Shown here in pieces: positions 24,050-36,767 of a DNA stretch of 64,000 nt; position 1 is the first letter of the stretch; each line of letters begins with the position of its first letter. The notes beneath the pieces are model-generated. The model had not been told where the DNA came from. It did no database searches and saw nothing but the letters and a program-made list of their open reading frames with translations. This DNA is from Psettodes erumei. Taxonomy: Eukaryota > Chordata > Actinopteri > Pleuronectiformes > Psettodidae. The stretch is from the NCBI GenBank assembly GCA_016785225.1, contig JAFBJZ010000512.1, positions 1,984,001 to 2,048,000 of the forward strand, in the 5' to 3' direction. The position numbers and the translations under genes were made by a program.

Positions 24050-24720
24050 GGAATCTGGAAATCATACGTGATGGCTGAAAACAGCAGCCATCGTGGACTT
24101 CGTGATTTCATGTCTTAAGACTGTAATCACAATGCCTCGTCATTCAATCACATGTTGCTTCACTTTTCCCCTGAGAAGTCAGCTATTTATCAGTTGCAAA
24201 CGATGTCTGAATGACGGATAATTCACTTTCACCACACGGGTGCTCCCCTCGAATTGTCAAAATAAACCAAACAGCTCCGGCCGTATCCAGAGCACATTTG
24301 GAGATAGCTCTGCTCTCTAATTGCCTTGAGTAATTATTGTCACGCACTCTCCATCCATCGTGGCAGTCGGTTCGGAAATAGTGACGGTGAGGAGAAAACA
24401 GCTCCGCTTCTTTTCCCCCTCGAAGTTTCGAGTGCGTCTGCAAATGGATCCCGTTTGTATGAATAAACATCAGCTCTGCAAGACTTCCCTCCATTTGCAT
24501 ACTGAGAGAGGAAAGGCCCACTCGTCCTTTTCCGTTGCCGCCAGCAGCACCAAATTAGCTTTACAAGTGAGCGGGCCCCCTCTTATTACCATCATTATCA
24601 GCATCAGCATAACAGTGGCTGGAAACTCCATCATGCGCTTCTTGTTTTGTTGCCCTGTCATTTGCCATTTAGGGGCAACTTGGGCAGCTTTTTACTGCTT
24701 TGCTCAGAGGTACATCCTGC
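24050..24720. promoter_or_regulatory. Candidate conserved non-coding element upstream of chrd
   Basis: This block stands out from its AT-rich surroundings by balanced composition and absence of simple repeats. It carries homeodomain-type cores (CTCTAATTGCC, GAGTAATTATTG) near 24314-24335 and a perfect octamer ATTTGCAT at about 24493-24500, a site type bound by POU factors. It lies about 4 kb upstream of the chrd TATA box. Conservation was not tested, so this is inference from composition and motifs only. Confidence 0.3.
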
Positions 24721-25268
24721 GTTTAACTGATATGCAGTGATGCTGGTAGATAAAGAGTACAGCTCCTGTGGTGGACGAAAACAACAACAACAAGTGGGAT
24801 GCAGATTATTTCACTTCTCTGGATCTGATTATTCTTGACGTTAAAGGTCGTTTCCCAACATCTCTAATGAGTTAGATGTCTGCATATGATAGAAACAACC
24901 AACGTACCATGCACACATAAGGAAGAAGGAAATACACAATTACAGTTGCATGCTGTGTCATGCAAATCTCAACATGAGTCAGAAATAACTGGTTCTTTAA
25001 GATTAATTTCTAGCAAATGAAGACAAAAATCCTCTATGGCCCATATGGGAGCATTTTTGCTGCCAGAAACCCTAAGGTTTTCTGTGACACAAGGATTTAT
25101 TTAGGCCACTGTGATTTATTGTCATATGCGTAGAAATATCCACCCATACTCCAAATAAGCAGCTGATAGTTTTTTTAATCCCTTTTTAATCTTTTACTAA
25201 TCACATGGCTATTAAACCTATGTCATGCTTGTTAGTGCAGCAGGCTTCCATCTGATGAGGAACAGGTG

Positions 25269-25271
<3 letters not shown>

Positions 25272-25299
<28 letters not shown>
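25272..25299. repeat. (TG)n microsatellite
   Basis: About 28 bases of TG dinucleotide upstream of chrd. Confidence 0.95.
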
Positions 25300-26829
25300 A
25301 CTGAAAGGGAGAGCCACATCTGCCGGGCTATCATAGCTGACTATCTGAATATTCACACCTCCCAGTCCGGGCAACAAACAGGATGCGGTCCCCTGTGAGT
25401 GAGCGAGTGAGTGTGTATGTGCAGTCGCGGGGGGGCTTTTGTTAAAGCCCGCATTTATGTCTGACAGACAGCTAATACACAGTTTGCTTGTGTGTGTATC
25501 CATGCGCAATAAGTACGATACCCTCCCCTGTACGCGCACGTGCACGCGCACGCACTCCCGAGAACCAATTGATCCTGTCCTTTTACTTTTTTTGTCACAT
25601 TTTGGTCTGTGAAAAACGGCCTCATACCGGCAGCGTTTCATAGCGGGTCTCCTCAGAGAGACTGGACTGGCCTGGACTGAGGACTCGGAGCGCTGTTAAA
25701 ACTTAAGGGAACATTGTCTCTGTTCCTGATCAGCCTATGTCGTTTAATTAATTGTATCGTGCTCTGTGATATTTCGCGACTCACGAAGGTGTATTGTGGC
25801 AGCATGGTTCTGAGGCCCAAAATGTACCAATTTGCTCCAAATTTGATTTATAGGGTTAAATCCCTTGCATTTTCCAACAGGTTATATTATGCAACAAAAA
25901 TGTGATCACTATGTAAGAAATAGTTTCGTGAATGGCCTGATGAACTGGGTGCTGTATTCCATACATTTTGCATTTTAGAAACGGGAAAGTCCGAATACGC
26001 TTGGGACATCCTGGGATTAGACGTTCGTCGGCAAAAATAAAACCGCGTGTCACAACAAGCAGTGCCGATCCGGAAAGATGCATTGCGTGAGCGAGCTTTT
26101 GGATGCCGACAGAATGATGCAGAAATTATCTTGTATCATATTTTATTTTTCACAAACTGTCTTATATACGTATACTTATATAAGTAGAGACTCCCAGGGA
26201 GTTGGTTTCTGAATATGCGCTGGACGCCTCCAATACACAAACCCGTTTCGTCATTATCCCAGTGGGGCTATAAGTGTACTGGGTTTTGTTAACTGCAACA
26301 GACAATTTACCATCCAGTCTGCCTAATGAATCACCGTGTGCAGCGCAGAAAGAAAAGCGTCGCTTATCACCCTATGATGAAGTGCAAACAGGCCATCATC
26401 GACTCCCATTGTTGGAGGCGGGGGGGGAGAAGCGCGTGAAGCTCCACACCCGGATGGAAGTGGCTCCCACAGGCAACATAATGTGACACATGCGTAAAAA
26501 TAACACCTTGCCCTCGCACCTTGGCCCGCACTTTTGGCACAAAACCGATGGGATTTGGCACATTTTTACACGAAGTTTTAGTGTAACAACATGGAGGTTA
26601 AGGTCTCTACTGAGACTTAGCAGTAGCTCTTCTGTGGAATAAGTGGCCCATTGAGAAATGTAAAGAAATTGAAGTAGAGAGGTTGTCAAAGTGGGGTCCA
26701 ATTACTGCAGGCAATTGGAACAAACAGTAGAATGAGAAACGTTTTATTGTCACTGTAAATACACTAGCATGTCCTAATAAACCTTAGATGGGGTTGCAGG
26801 ACAATGTGCTCAGTAAGCTCAGCAACATT

Positions 26830-26858
26830 ATCATCATCATCATCATCATCATCATCAT
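26830..26858. repeat. (ATC)n trinucleotide microsatellite
   Basis: About ten ATC/TCA units upstream of chrd. Confidence 0.95.
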
Positions 26859-28030
26859 TAGAGATTATTATGATCAAAAACCTCCAATCAATCACTCCTG
26901 TATTCCAAACATCTCAGCCACATAATCGCCCGGACCTCCTCTGAACTCTCTGAAATAAATCACCCACGAGCACCACTACAGTAATGTAAACTTGAACCGC
27001 AGAGCGTTTGTCCTGGCCCCCGAGGGACCCCTGTGAGGGAACTGGACTGTTGCTCAACTAGCTCTGCTTTGTTTGATGGGAACATTTCCCAGATCTAAAT
27101 AGGGCCCTAATAAATTTCATTCATTGTTGATGTTGTGAAGCACCACGATGGCCACAGTGAGCTTTAAAAGAAGTGAGGTTAAATAGCTCTTGGCACCTGT
27201 TTCCATGCAAGAGGGCCTACAAATTGAACTAAGTCATAATAAATGGGATTTTACGTATACTCTTCTAGGTAGGCGTTTAGGCAAGCCAAGAGAAACAGTT
27301 TGAGGTCTGAAAGAGGACAGAGGTTTGCACAGGGCCAGGACAAAATGAAATGGGTTGCGTTGAGGTATTCCAAATATTTTCATTTGTTTTCTGTTAAGTC
27401 ACTTATGTCTCAGAACACACTTGAAAAAATAGACGGTGCAACCAGCCACAGCAGCAGACACTCACACATTCCTTACTGTACGTGGTCTGGAGATTCACAG
27501 TTTCTCTCCACAGGATCTCAGATGCAGTTCTTCCTCACCGGCTCAAGTGTGGCATCCACCATGCTGAGCAGATTCCCCAGGTTTTACGACTGCTGCCACA
27601 GCATAAATGCCATAAATCTATGTAGTGGCCTCATGACAAACAATGACACCAGCAAATAAATAAAGTAACCATTTGGTACAAGTGACAAACACTACACAAT
27701 AATAACAATAATATTTTTTGTGTCTTAGAGCGAATTATCCAAATTAAATAAGAACTAATTAAACTTCAGTCCCCATGAAACAATGTTTTTTTCTTCATGG
27801 TAATGTAATATGCCTATCCTATACCTTCATAATGATAATAATAATATCAATAATAGCCTTTTAGATTAATAAAAAAGATGACTTTCTGTCTTTTACAGCA
27901 ACCTATTTATACAGCTCCACTCTGTCCCTAGATATTGGTTTTGGTAACAATATTGTGATGGAAGATTTGGCACAAAATGCATCAGACGCAGACTCGTTTC
28001 CATATCTTAAGCGTTACTGAATTGGTAAGG

Positions 28031-28180
28031 GCATCGATTTCCCTTTCCATCGCCCACCCCACCCCCACTCGTCACCCATCCCTCCCATCATCTCTCCCCC
28101 CTCCTCCTGGCCGGTGGCTGCTTCAAGCTGTCAGGGAAAGCAGGCTATAAAACAGAAAGGGACGGGACTCTGAGGAGGCT
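28031..28180 (+). promoter_or_regulatory. chrd: chrd core promoter with TATA box
   Basis: TATAAAA lies at 28146-28152, preceded by a C-rich stretch with CACCC-type words (CCCACCCCACCCCCAC at about 28054-28069). A start of transcription about 25-30 bases downstream (near 28175) would give a leader of roughly 265 bases before the ATG at 28442. The TATA box is seen directly; the start site is inferred. Confidence 0.65.
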
Positions 28181-28242
28181 GTTGGTAGTGAGGAAAGACA
28201 CACGGCTCACTCTGTAGAAACCTCCGCCTGACTGAAACTCGG

Positions 28243-28337
28243 ATGATTTAAAGCAGGAGACTTTCAAACATATGACAACGGACACTTGGATACTGGGAGG
28301 AAATTTTCTCTCTTTTTTGGTTAGGGTGTATAATTAG
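28243..28337 (+). promoter_or_regulatory. chrd: Two upstream ORFs in the chrd leader
   Basis: A minimal uORF of two codons and a stop lies at 28243-28251. A second of 21 codons and a stop lies at 28272-28337, beginning MTTDTW. Both end before the chrd start codon and are out of step with it. They could reduce or gate chordin translation if the leader is unspliced and starts near 28175. Confidence 0.5.
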
Positions 28338-28351
28338 TCGCTCTGAGTGGC

Positions 28352-28373
28352 TTTTTTTTTTTTTTTTTTTTTT
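28352..28373 (+). repeat. T22 homopolymer in the chrd leader
   Basis: An unbroken run of 22 T between the second uORF and the start codon. Such runs vary in length and are prone to sequencing error. Confidence 0.9.
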
Positions 28374-28441
28374 GAAAACTCGCAGTTCGGAGGTTTGAGG
28401 GACATATTTTGCGGAGAGACAGAAAGAGAGGGAGGTCTGGG

Positions 28442-29694
28442 ATGTTGGCTCCCCGCGCGCTCCGCTGCTTGCTGTGCGTACTGAGCTGCGCGTGGCTGCA
28501 CATCGGAGCGGCCTCGCGACTCAAGTCTCCCGCTCTGCCCATCCAGTCAGAGAGGGAACCCCTGCCCTTCAAAGGCTTGTCAGGTGAGCAACACAAGTCG
28601 TTTCTTCAAAAACAACATTGCAACCGCACGCGGCACAGTTTCCTCATGTTACAATTGTGTGGGGTTGCCCACACAACCAGCACGAGACAGCGGTAAAACT
28701 CTGTGCAAAATGCGTCATTTTTGACAGCACCACCAGACTTTACAGCGAATGTGCGCATCCAATGCACCGAGCAGCGTCAATTCTTCCAAACGGTGGGACC
28801 AACCTTCAAAACTCGTATCCACGTTTTTGTCCCAATACCCGTCGAGTGGGGGCAGTAGCGAGCACCAGCTAGGTAATACCTTGAAAGGCTAGATTTAGTT
28901 TAAATGAATGCGTTTTGAAAAGATTACAAGCATGCCGAATTGTGGCGAGCTCGCCATTAATGTTAGCTGTTGTAAGCACATTGTGTCGAATTCGTATTTT
29001 TTGCTTAGGAAACTTTAAAAGACCTTCACGATGCGTGGGAGTTTTGTGCGGGGCCAGGTTATGAACTCCGAGCTCAGCCGCACGCGACGGCGAAGTGGCT
29101 CGGTTGCCCCGGAGTTTACGTTTTAAAATATATAGAATTCTACAGTTTAAATCGGATTTCAGAAAACTGCCCCCCCTTGACCGCTCCCACTGTAATAGCA
29201 CAGGCTACCCAGTTTTCGTGAATTTCCACGTCTCCTTGAAATGTCCCTCAACGCCTGTGTTGCTCATGTGTAAACTCGCGGCAAACATCTGAGTCATAAC
29301 CGCAGTGAATGCCATTTGATTCATGTGTGAAAGCCCCTACGTACAAAGCTCATTTGCGGTTTTTTATAAGGTAACTACTCTGGAGTTCAAAAAACAAAAA
29401 AAAAAAAAACCTGTGGGAACTCCACGTTAGCCGCCGCCTCAACGTGTAATTCAGTGTTGGAAACTGTAATCAATCGACTTTCCATTACAAGCTTTGGCTC
29501 CCCTCGGATGATTTATTTCAGCAGAGACAGAAGTGGCAGGCAAAGCGAGCGGCTCACAGTTTGGCTCCCCCCTCGACCGGACCGCGCCGTTAAAAGTGTA
29601 TAGTCCCTTTAATGAAAGAATAATGCGAACCAGGTTGGTAGCAGAGAGCGAGGGGAGCTTTCAGCTTCGGTGGAGTTGGAGAGGGGTAACATCA

Positions 29695-29742
<48 letters not shown>

Positions 29743-31842
29743 AGCGCGAGCGCGCGTGCACTGCGTACAGGCGTTTATCCTAACCAAAAAAAAGCACTAT
29801 AATATTCCTGTAGCAACGCAGCCTGCCTAACACTCAGTTAGGATTGTAGTATAGTAATAATAACACTGAAGGCTATTTTTATCTCCTGTAACATCAATAC
29901 ACAATGCAGTCCCTATATATTAGAACAGTGATGTGTTTTTGTTTTGTTTTTTTTACAGTTATGACTCCACTTCAGCACACAGGATTTGAAGTGAAACGAT
30001 GACTGTAATTTGACTTTCGAGTTATGAGAGTGCTTGAGGGTTTTTGCATCCATACCGGCTGATGTGTTGATCTTTTTTTTTTGAGGGGGGGTCACCGTTC
30101 AAGGGGGAGGGGGCTTTAGTTTCTGCATGGTCCGTCTCGTGTGAACGTAAACACCTACTCCGCTCCGGTGCTGACTCTGTGTTTACTTGGTGTTTAGTAG
30201 TCGTTTCATTTCAAAATCTGAGGCACTGACGTAGATCACCAAAACAACACTGTCCTACTGTGTACGGTATCTACTGTAATAATCATTTTAATATGTGTTT
30301 ATGGTGTGTTTTAGGCCGAGTTTATTGTAAACTGGATGCACTTTATAGTGTTGCTTACCCCCCTATTTTCTTACTTTATTAAATGACATCTGAAAATCTC
30401 TTTAACAAGGTTTGGCCTACGTAGTGTGTGTTTCTGGGAATCTCTGATAATCTTTCAGTGGAAAATTGAATGTCTCCCATGCTCGCTCATGGATCATTTA
30501 GATGGGACAGGATGCAAGGTTGAGTCCCAAAACTCATGAGGCATCCAGGGAGTTTCACTGGCCTCCAACATGCCTGGGCAGTGAGCTATGCAAGATTTAT
30601 TTGTTGGAAATGTGAAAACTGGTACAACGGTCCAGGTTGCATAGTTTGTCATCCTACGATCTGAGACTCTGACAAAAAAAAAAAGTTAGGGTTACACTTT
30701 TTTTCCTCCACTCTTAAATATCAGGAACTTTACGTGAGTCAGCACATAACTTAAAATGCCCTCGACCGAATTCCCCTCTGCTCCCCATAATTAATTCTGG
30801 CCTAATTTAAAAGAACTAACCTCACATGTAATCATGTCATTTCACTTAGTTTCTAATCAAGACTGCCTCTGGTTTGGAAAGAGCCAAAGAATTGTGATCA
30901 CAACTACCCGATGTTTGAACCTGAAGATAAGCATGTACATTCAGCAGTGTTTGTGTTACAGGATGCTCGTTTGGAGGTCACTTCTATTCTCTGGAGGACA
31001 CGTGGCACCCAGATCTGGGGGAGCCTTTCGGCATCATGCACTGTGTCCAGTGCCTCTGCGAACCTGTAAGTTTTTATCTCTCACTCGCTCTTTACATTTG
31101 CCGTGCTCCAGGGGAGCGTGTCGTGTGATGAACCCATTTCTCTTATCCCGTGCAGCAAAAGAGTCGTCGCGGCAAGGTGCTCGGGAAGGTCAACTGCAAG
31201 AACATCAAACAGGACTGCCCAGACCCGAACTGTGACGATCCCATCCTCCTGCCGGGCCACTGCTGTAAAACCTGCCCTAAAGGTATCCGCCCAGTGACCC
31301 GCACTCACCTCCTACTGCTCTGAGTGTTTTCACATTGAATATGTAACAAAAAGAAAAGAAAAACAGAAAAAAAAACTTTTCATCCACATTTTAGCTGTCC
31401 ACTAGAAACGAGGAAACAAACAAAGCACAGTTTAGATCACTATAAAAACCCTTATGGGGAAAAAAAGCAAAAATTAATGCTCTCCTTAGCCACAGCAATG
31501 GCCTCTTTCCCACAGTTTTGTTTATTCTTGGTTTGAATCATACTGACTCCCTGCTTCTCTCTCCCTCTCTCTACCTCCATTTTCCCTGTTGCACTCTCAG
31601 TTCTTGAGTTTCTTTTTTTTTCTTCCTTTCCTCCGGGTCAGCTAGTTAGTCTTCAGAATCAGCTGCGACATGCGATGGGCAGGTCGATTGATTATCTGCT
31701 CAGCTGCATCAAATAGAAATTTCCCTCGCACCAGCCGCGACTGAAAGTACCAGCCTCAGTTACTCTTCGCCACTTACTGTGTCTGCGCACGGCCGCCCAC
31801 CCAGTTCCACCTTATTAGACAATTACAACTCCCCTGCACGTG

Positions 31843-31882
<40 letters not shown>

Positions 31883-32168
31883 AACACACACAGACACATA
31901 TACAGGGTGGGTCTTCATGCTGCGCTGTTATTCAGCAGATTGGGTGTTTTTTTATGCCATGCATGTCTGGTAATGGAATGGAAAGTAAAGGTAAAGCACT
32001 GTGAGGACAACACTGTGCTGTGTTTGTGTGTGTGTGTGTGTGGCAAGGACTGGACAGGCCCCGTGACTGTGTGTGGTGTTGTGGTCAAGTTTTAAGGAAA
32101 AGGTTGAGTGTGTTTGTCTTACTTTTGGCACCACAGCAGCCAGTATGTTTGTGTAAGTGATGGAAAAT

Positions 32169-32211
<43 letters not shown>

Positions 32212-32343
32212 TGACCGGTGCACCTGAGGATACCATATTGCTAAGTGGGGAGAGGTGAGAGATGAGAGTGACACTGCCCAGACAGCTCTCAATGTGCCTA
32301 AGAGGAACAGAGGAGCGAGAGTGAGGGGGAATGATGAGAGCTG

Positions 32344-32391
<48 letters not shown>

Positions 32392-32905
32392 CGCAGAGTG
32401 TTCGGCTGAGTTCCTCACAAAACAATTTCGGGGAACTTGGGTGACTAAGTGTGTGGTTTGCTTTCTCAAGATCATGTCAGTGTGCATGTGTTTGGGGGAA
32501 TGAGTGCCACCGCATGTGTCACCCTGTATGTGTGTGTGTGTGTGTGTGTGTCTGTGTACGTGTGTACATGTATGAAATTTTAAGGCAAAGACATGTTTTA
32601 AGATGAGGCAGATAGTAGTTGTGGTTAAGGTTAGAATAAGTCTCCAGGAAATGAATGTAAGTCAATGTAATGTCCTCTGAAGTCATGGAGACATGTCTGT
32701 GTGTGTGTGTGTGTGTGCGTGTTTGTGTGTGTGAAAAGCAGTGAGGTCCACACATTACATCAGGATGCACAGCAGTTTGTGTGGAACAGTGGGTCATTGT
32801 TGGGATCGCACGCCAGTGTCACTTCCAATTCTCCTTCAGCCCTTCAGCTGCAAGAGACTACCAGAGACTACCCCAGTTTGTTACCCCTGGCCGAGGGAGA
32901 GCGAG

Positions 32906-32936
<31 letters not shown>

Positions 32937-35900
32937 AATAAGTGAGGAGGCCAGAGGAAGTGGACTTTCGCCTTCGCGATCGGCCTGAAGTTGTCTGACA
33001 TCCTCTAAATTCATTGTCCACACATTTCACGCTCTTTATCCACGCTCAAAACAAAGACGAGAGAAAGGGAGGACAGCTGATGCTTTGGCCTCACTTGTGG
33101 AGAGAATTGTGGCATAAAGTGGGTTCACATGGTCATCTTGCCAGATGCTGAAACAATTTCAAAGGCGGACATTAGAAGTCTTTATTAGAAATGCGAACAC
33201 CACGAGTGGTAATACGTCTCCTCCAAGGAAACGAATGAAATAAGTTAATATTTGTACAGTTCAAATTACAGTTGAATTCGGTCAGTATTCAGAGGCCAGC
33301 AATGGTTCTATACTGTATAATGGCAAACTGCCTGTGTAACATCAATGCAACTGTTTATATTTACATGTCTGGTGTTCAGCAGGTATGGTGTCCCTTCTTG
33401 AACTGCTCTCCTTTTCCTCCCCAGGTGACGATGACAAGAAGCAGACAGACTCTGTGCTGGAGAACTTTGAGTATTTCCATGAGAAGGGCAGAGAGAAGGA
33501 GGATGACCTCCACAAATCTTACAATGACAGGTCTTACCTGAGCTCTGAGGACATGGGCCCCGGGGAGAGCCGCACTGGTGAGCAGACGCACTTCAAGACA
33601 GTTAGACAGACCCCGAACGCACTCTCGTCAAGACAGAGCGTCAGCGAGTTATAACATTACACAGTGGCAAAAATAGCTTGAATTTATTGGGTCTAACCAG
33701 AAATGCAAGAATTCTTTTAAGACAACTATTGAAATGCAACCCACGGCTGTGAAGCCATGCAACACATGGAATAAATAAAAGCGCCATAAACAGGAAGGCT
33801 TATCACGGCATATGTTAAAAGAACACCTTGAAATGGTCTGACCCTGATTTTCTCTCCCCTCCTGCAGACTTTGTAGCAGTGTTGACAGGGGGGGCCGACT
33901 CATGGAGCTCCAGCGGCGTTGCCAGAGCTCGCTTCTCTCTGACCCGGACCAGCCTGGCCTTCTCCATCACATACCAGAGGTAAAAGCGCACGCGTTTCAG
34001 AGCTGAAACGTCTCCTTCCCTTCATTTTTTTTTTGTAGTTGTGTTTTTAGTTGTGTAAGTCTTCTTTTTGCTACAGTTACAGCAGCATCGCTGCTCATCC
34101 TGACTTCCCAGCTCGTCTCCTGTTTATCCCAAACAAACTTGAAGTGTTTAGAGTTGAACATTTAAAAGACGTCGGGATTTGTGTGTTGTTTAAACCATAA
34201 TTTTGCTTTGAAGTTGCAAAATTGAGCTAAGGGAAACGTGTACATGAACATACTGTAGATATTAACATTGTACATATTACATGTAAGAATCTCTCCGCTT
34301 TTGTCCCCCCTCGCTTTGCAGAATGGGCCGTCCCAGTAAAATAGTCTTCCTGGATTCCGATGGGACCACTGCTTTTGAGTACAGGGTCCCCAAGGCACAG
34401 TCAGACATGGTAAGACATCACATCAATGGAAAATGATCGCTGATCTTTCTTCCGTTAGCGTTGCCCTGGTTATGTGTGCATGTGTGTCCGTGTGCTTCCC
34501 GAGAGCAATTTAGCCCTGGCGCGATAAATGGTCTCACTCCCCAACTCTGTCCTCAGACTTCGTCTAAACTCATCCCGCAGTAATAAATGATAAACACGCA
34601 AACACGCCGTCACACTTCCTTTTTGCCTCGATGCCTCTTGTAAACATCATAAACTTTGATTGCAGTAAACATCAACACTCACATAACCAAGACTGGGTTT
34701 AATAAAAAAAAGGCCCATCTTATCCCAATAAATTAGTGAAATTAAAAATGTTGGTGTAACTGTAGTGCCCGTGCACGCATATTCATGTACTCCCTAAGGT
34801 CAAACTCGATCACTACACAACATCCCCAGCCAAAGTACACACATCTCCTCATTCCATTTCAGACCCCAAAATCCTGTTTAGTGAGGCACGACCCCCCCCA
34901 AATACAGGTCCCAGAAACTGGCCTATTATTATTTTTAGATAAATGTCAGTGTCAAGCACAAGAGGACCTTAGAGAAAACACTCCCGCACAAAAAAGGAAG
35001 TGAGGGAAAGAAGTGGGGGATGAGGGAGTTTGCTGGAGCAAAACTTTTACAAAGAGAGAATTTTTCACACGTGACATCACTGCTTAGCAGGGGGACAGAG
35101 AGAACGCTAATTAAAATGGAGATTACCCCTGAACTCTGAGTTATGAGGTGCCGGCACACTGCCACATTTCTTCCCTCTACTCTCAAGAGGAAGTAGTGGT
35201 TTTATGTTGAGGGTTTGCAGCCTGGGGTTAAGAGTACAATCACACGATTTGATGCATTCAGCAGATGTGCGCGCGTTGCCTCGCGAAAAAGAAACACCAA
35301 ATATCGTTTCGAGTTTTCAGCGTGGGCTGCGTCGCGGTGCTGCAACCTCACCTGCCTTGTGTGCCGATCCCCGTGTGCGTTTGCAGATCTGCGGAGTGTG
35401 GAAGAATCTGGCCAAGCCTCTGATGCGACAGCTGCAGTCGGAGCAGATGCGCGTCCGCATGACCACGTCGACGAGCCGGCGAGAAGAAGTGGAGGGAAAG
35501 ATCATCAAACACAGAGCGCTGTTTGCTGGTGCGTGCAGGATACTGTAGCGATCTCATGTTTCGTTATTTCTGTAATCCAAGATAGATAGATCGTTAGAGA
35601 GAGAAATGCTCCTTTAGACACATGTATGCCTTGGGTTTTTGTGTTCTAGTACACAATAAACTCAGTGTTTACAAATCAGTGGAATTGTGTACATTCTCAT
35701 GTAATCTTAAAAAGCCTTGCACGGATTAATGCAGCGAAAAAGTGAGGGCTTTGTTTACAGAGAAGCATTCGTGCAGAAGGCCTTTAAGAGAACGCAGATA
35801 CTCAACGCCGTAATGTGCATGTGTCTTATGTGCAGAGACCTTCAGTTCGACGCTGACATCCGAGGAAGAGAATTCAGGCATGGGGGGCATCGCCATGCTG

Positions 35901-36734
35901 ACGCTGAGCGATTCAGAGAACAACCTTCACTTCATCCTCATTCTGCAAGGCCTCATCAATCACAAAGACAAAGGTGAGTGGGGAGAGAGGGGGAGAAGGG
36001 GGCGGGGCTCGGGACAAAAGATGGAGCGAGAGCGGTTGTGAATACGGCGACGCCAGGATGGAGAGAAACTGATTGAACAGGGAGAGTTCAAGGGGTTGGG
36101 GCGGATCATCGGGGGTCACAAGATGTCAAGATTCACACGGATGAGCAGAGGAAGATGATCAGTCAAAATTTTGATTTATCTTCCCTCCGCACCAGCTGTC
36201 AAGAGGTCCCTCTTAACCAACAGTGAATTCCCATTCCTCCTTTCAAACCACAAGTTGAGAGGGAGAGAAAGAGAAAGCATAGCTGATCAGTTAAATCATC
36301 TCCTGGAAAAATAAAAGCGAAACAGAACCACTGGGATCGGAATCATTTCAGTTCATCAATTTCTGTGATTTCAACCCATAAAGTTTGTGTAATCATGGGA
36401 TTTTAAAAGGGGAGATATTAGGAACAGACGGTGACGAGAAGACTGTCTCTCTCTCTCTCTCCGCAGAGCCCCTTCTGGTGCCCATCCGAGTCCAGCTCAT
36501 GTACCGCCAGCACATCCTGAGAGAGATCCGGGCCAACATCACCTCTCACGTGAGTCGTAACACACATTTTGCCAGGGGATACAGTTCAGCGTCAACACAG
36601 GGTTTTTTTTTTTTCAAGGCCGATACCAACGCTGTAGTAAGTGGGAAGTTCTTGGGGAGAAGTGTTATCTGGCAAGAGAAGCAGTGTTGTTGTTGGTTAG
36701 GAACATATGACACAGCTACACACTTACTCTCCTG

Positions 36735-36767
<33 letters not shown>

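Larger units (their letters stand above)
21706..28030. other. Intergenic sequence upstream of chordin
   Basis: About 6.3 kb between the RING-SPRY gene and the chrd promoter. It contains an A run at 21977-21997, a FoxH1-type AATCCACA word at 22064-22071, AT-rich low-complexity DNA at 23.2-24.0 kb, a more complex block at 24.05-24.72 kb (listed separately), and another complex block at about 26.88-27.20 kb. The open frames lack domains and plausible splice context. No gene is supported; cis-regulatory DNA for chrd is the most likely content. Confidence 0.5.
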
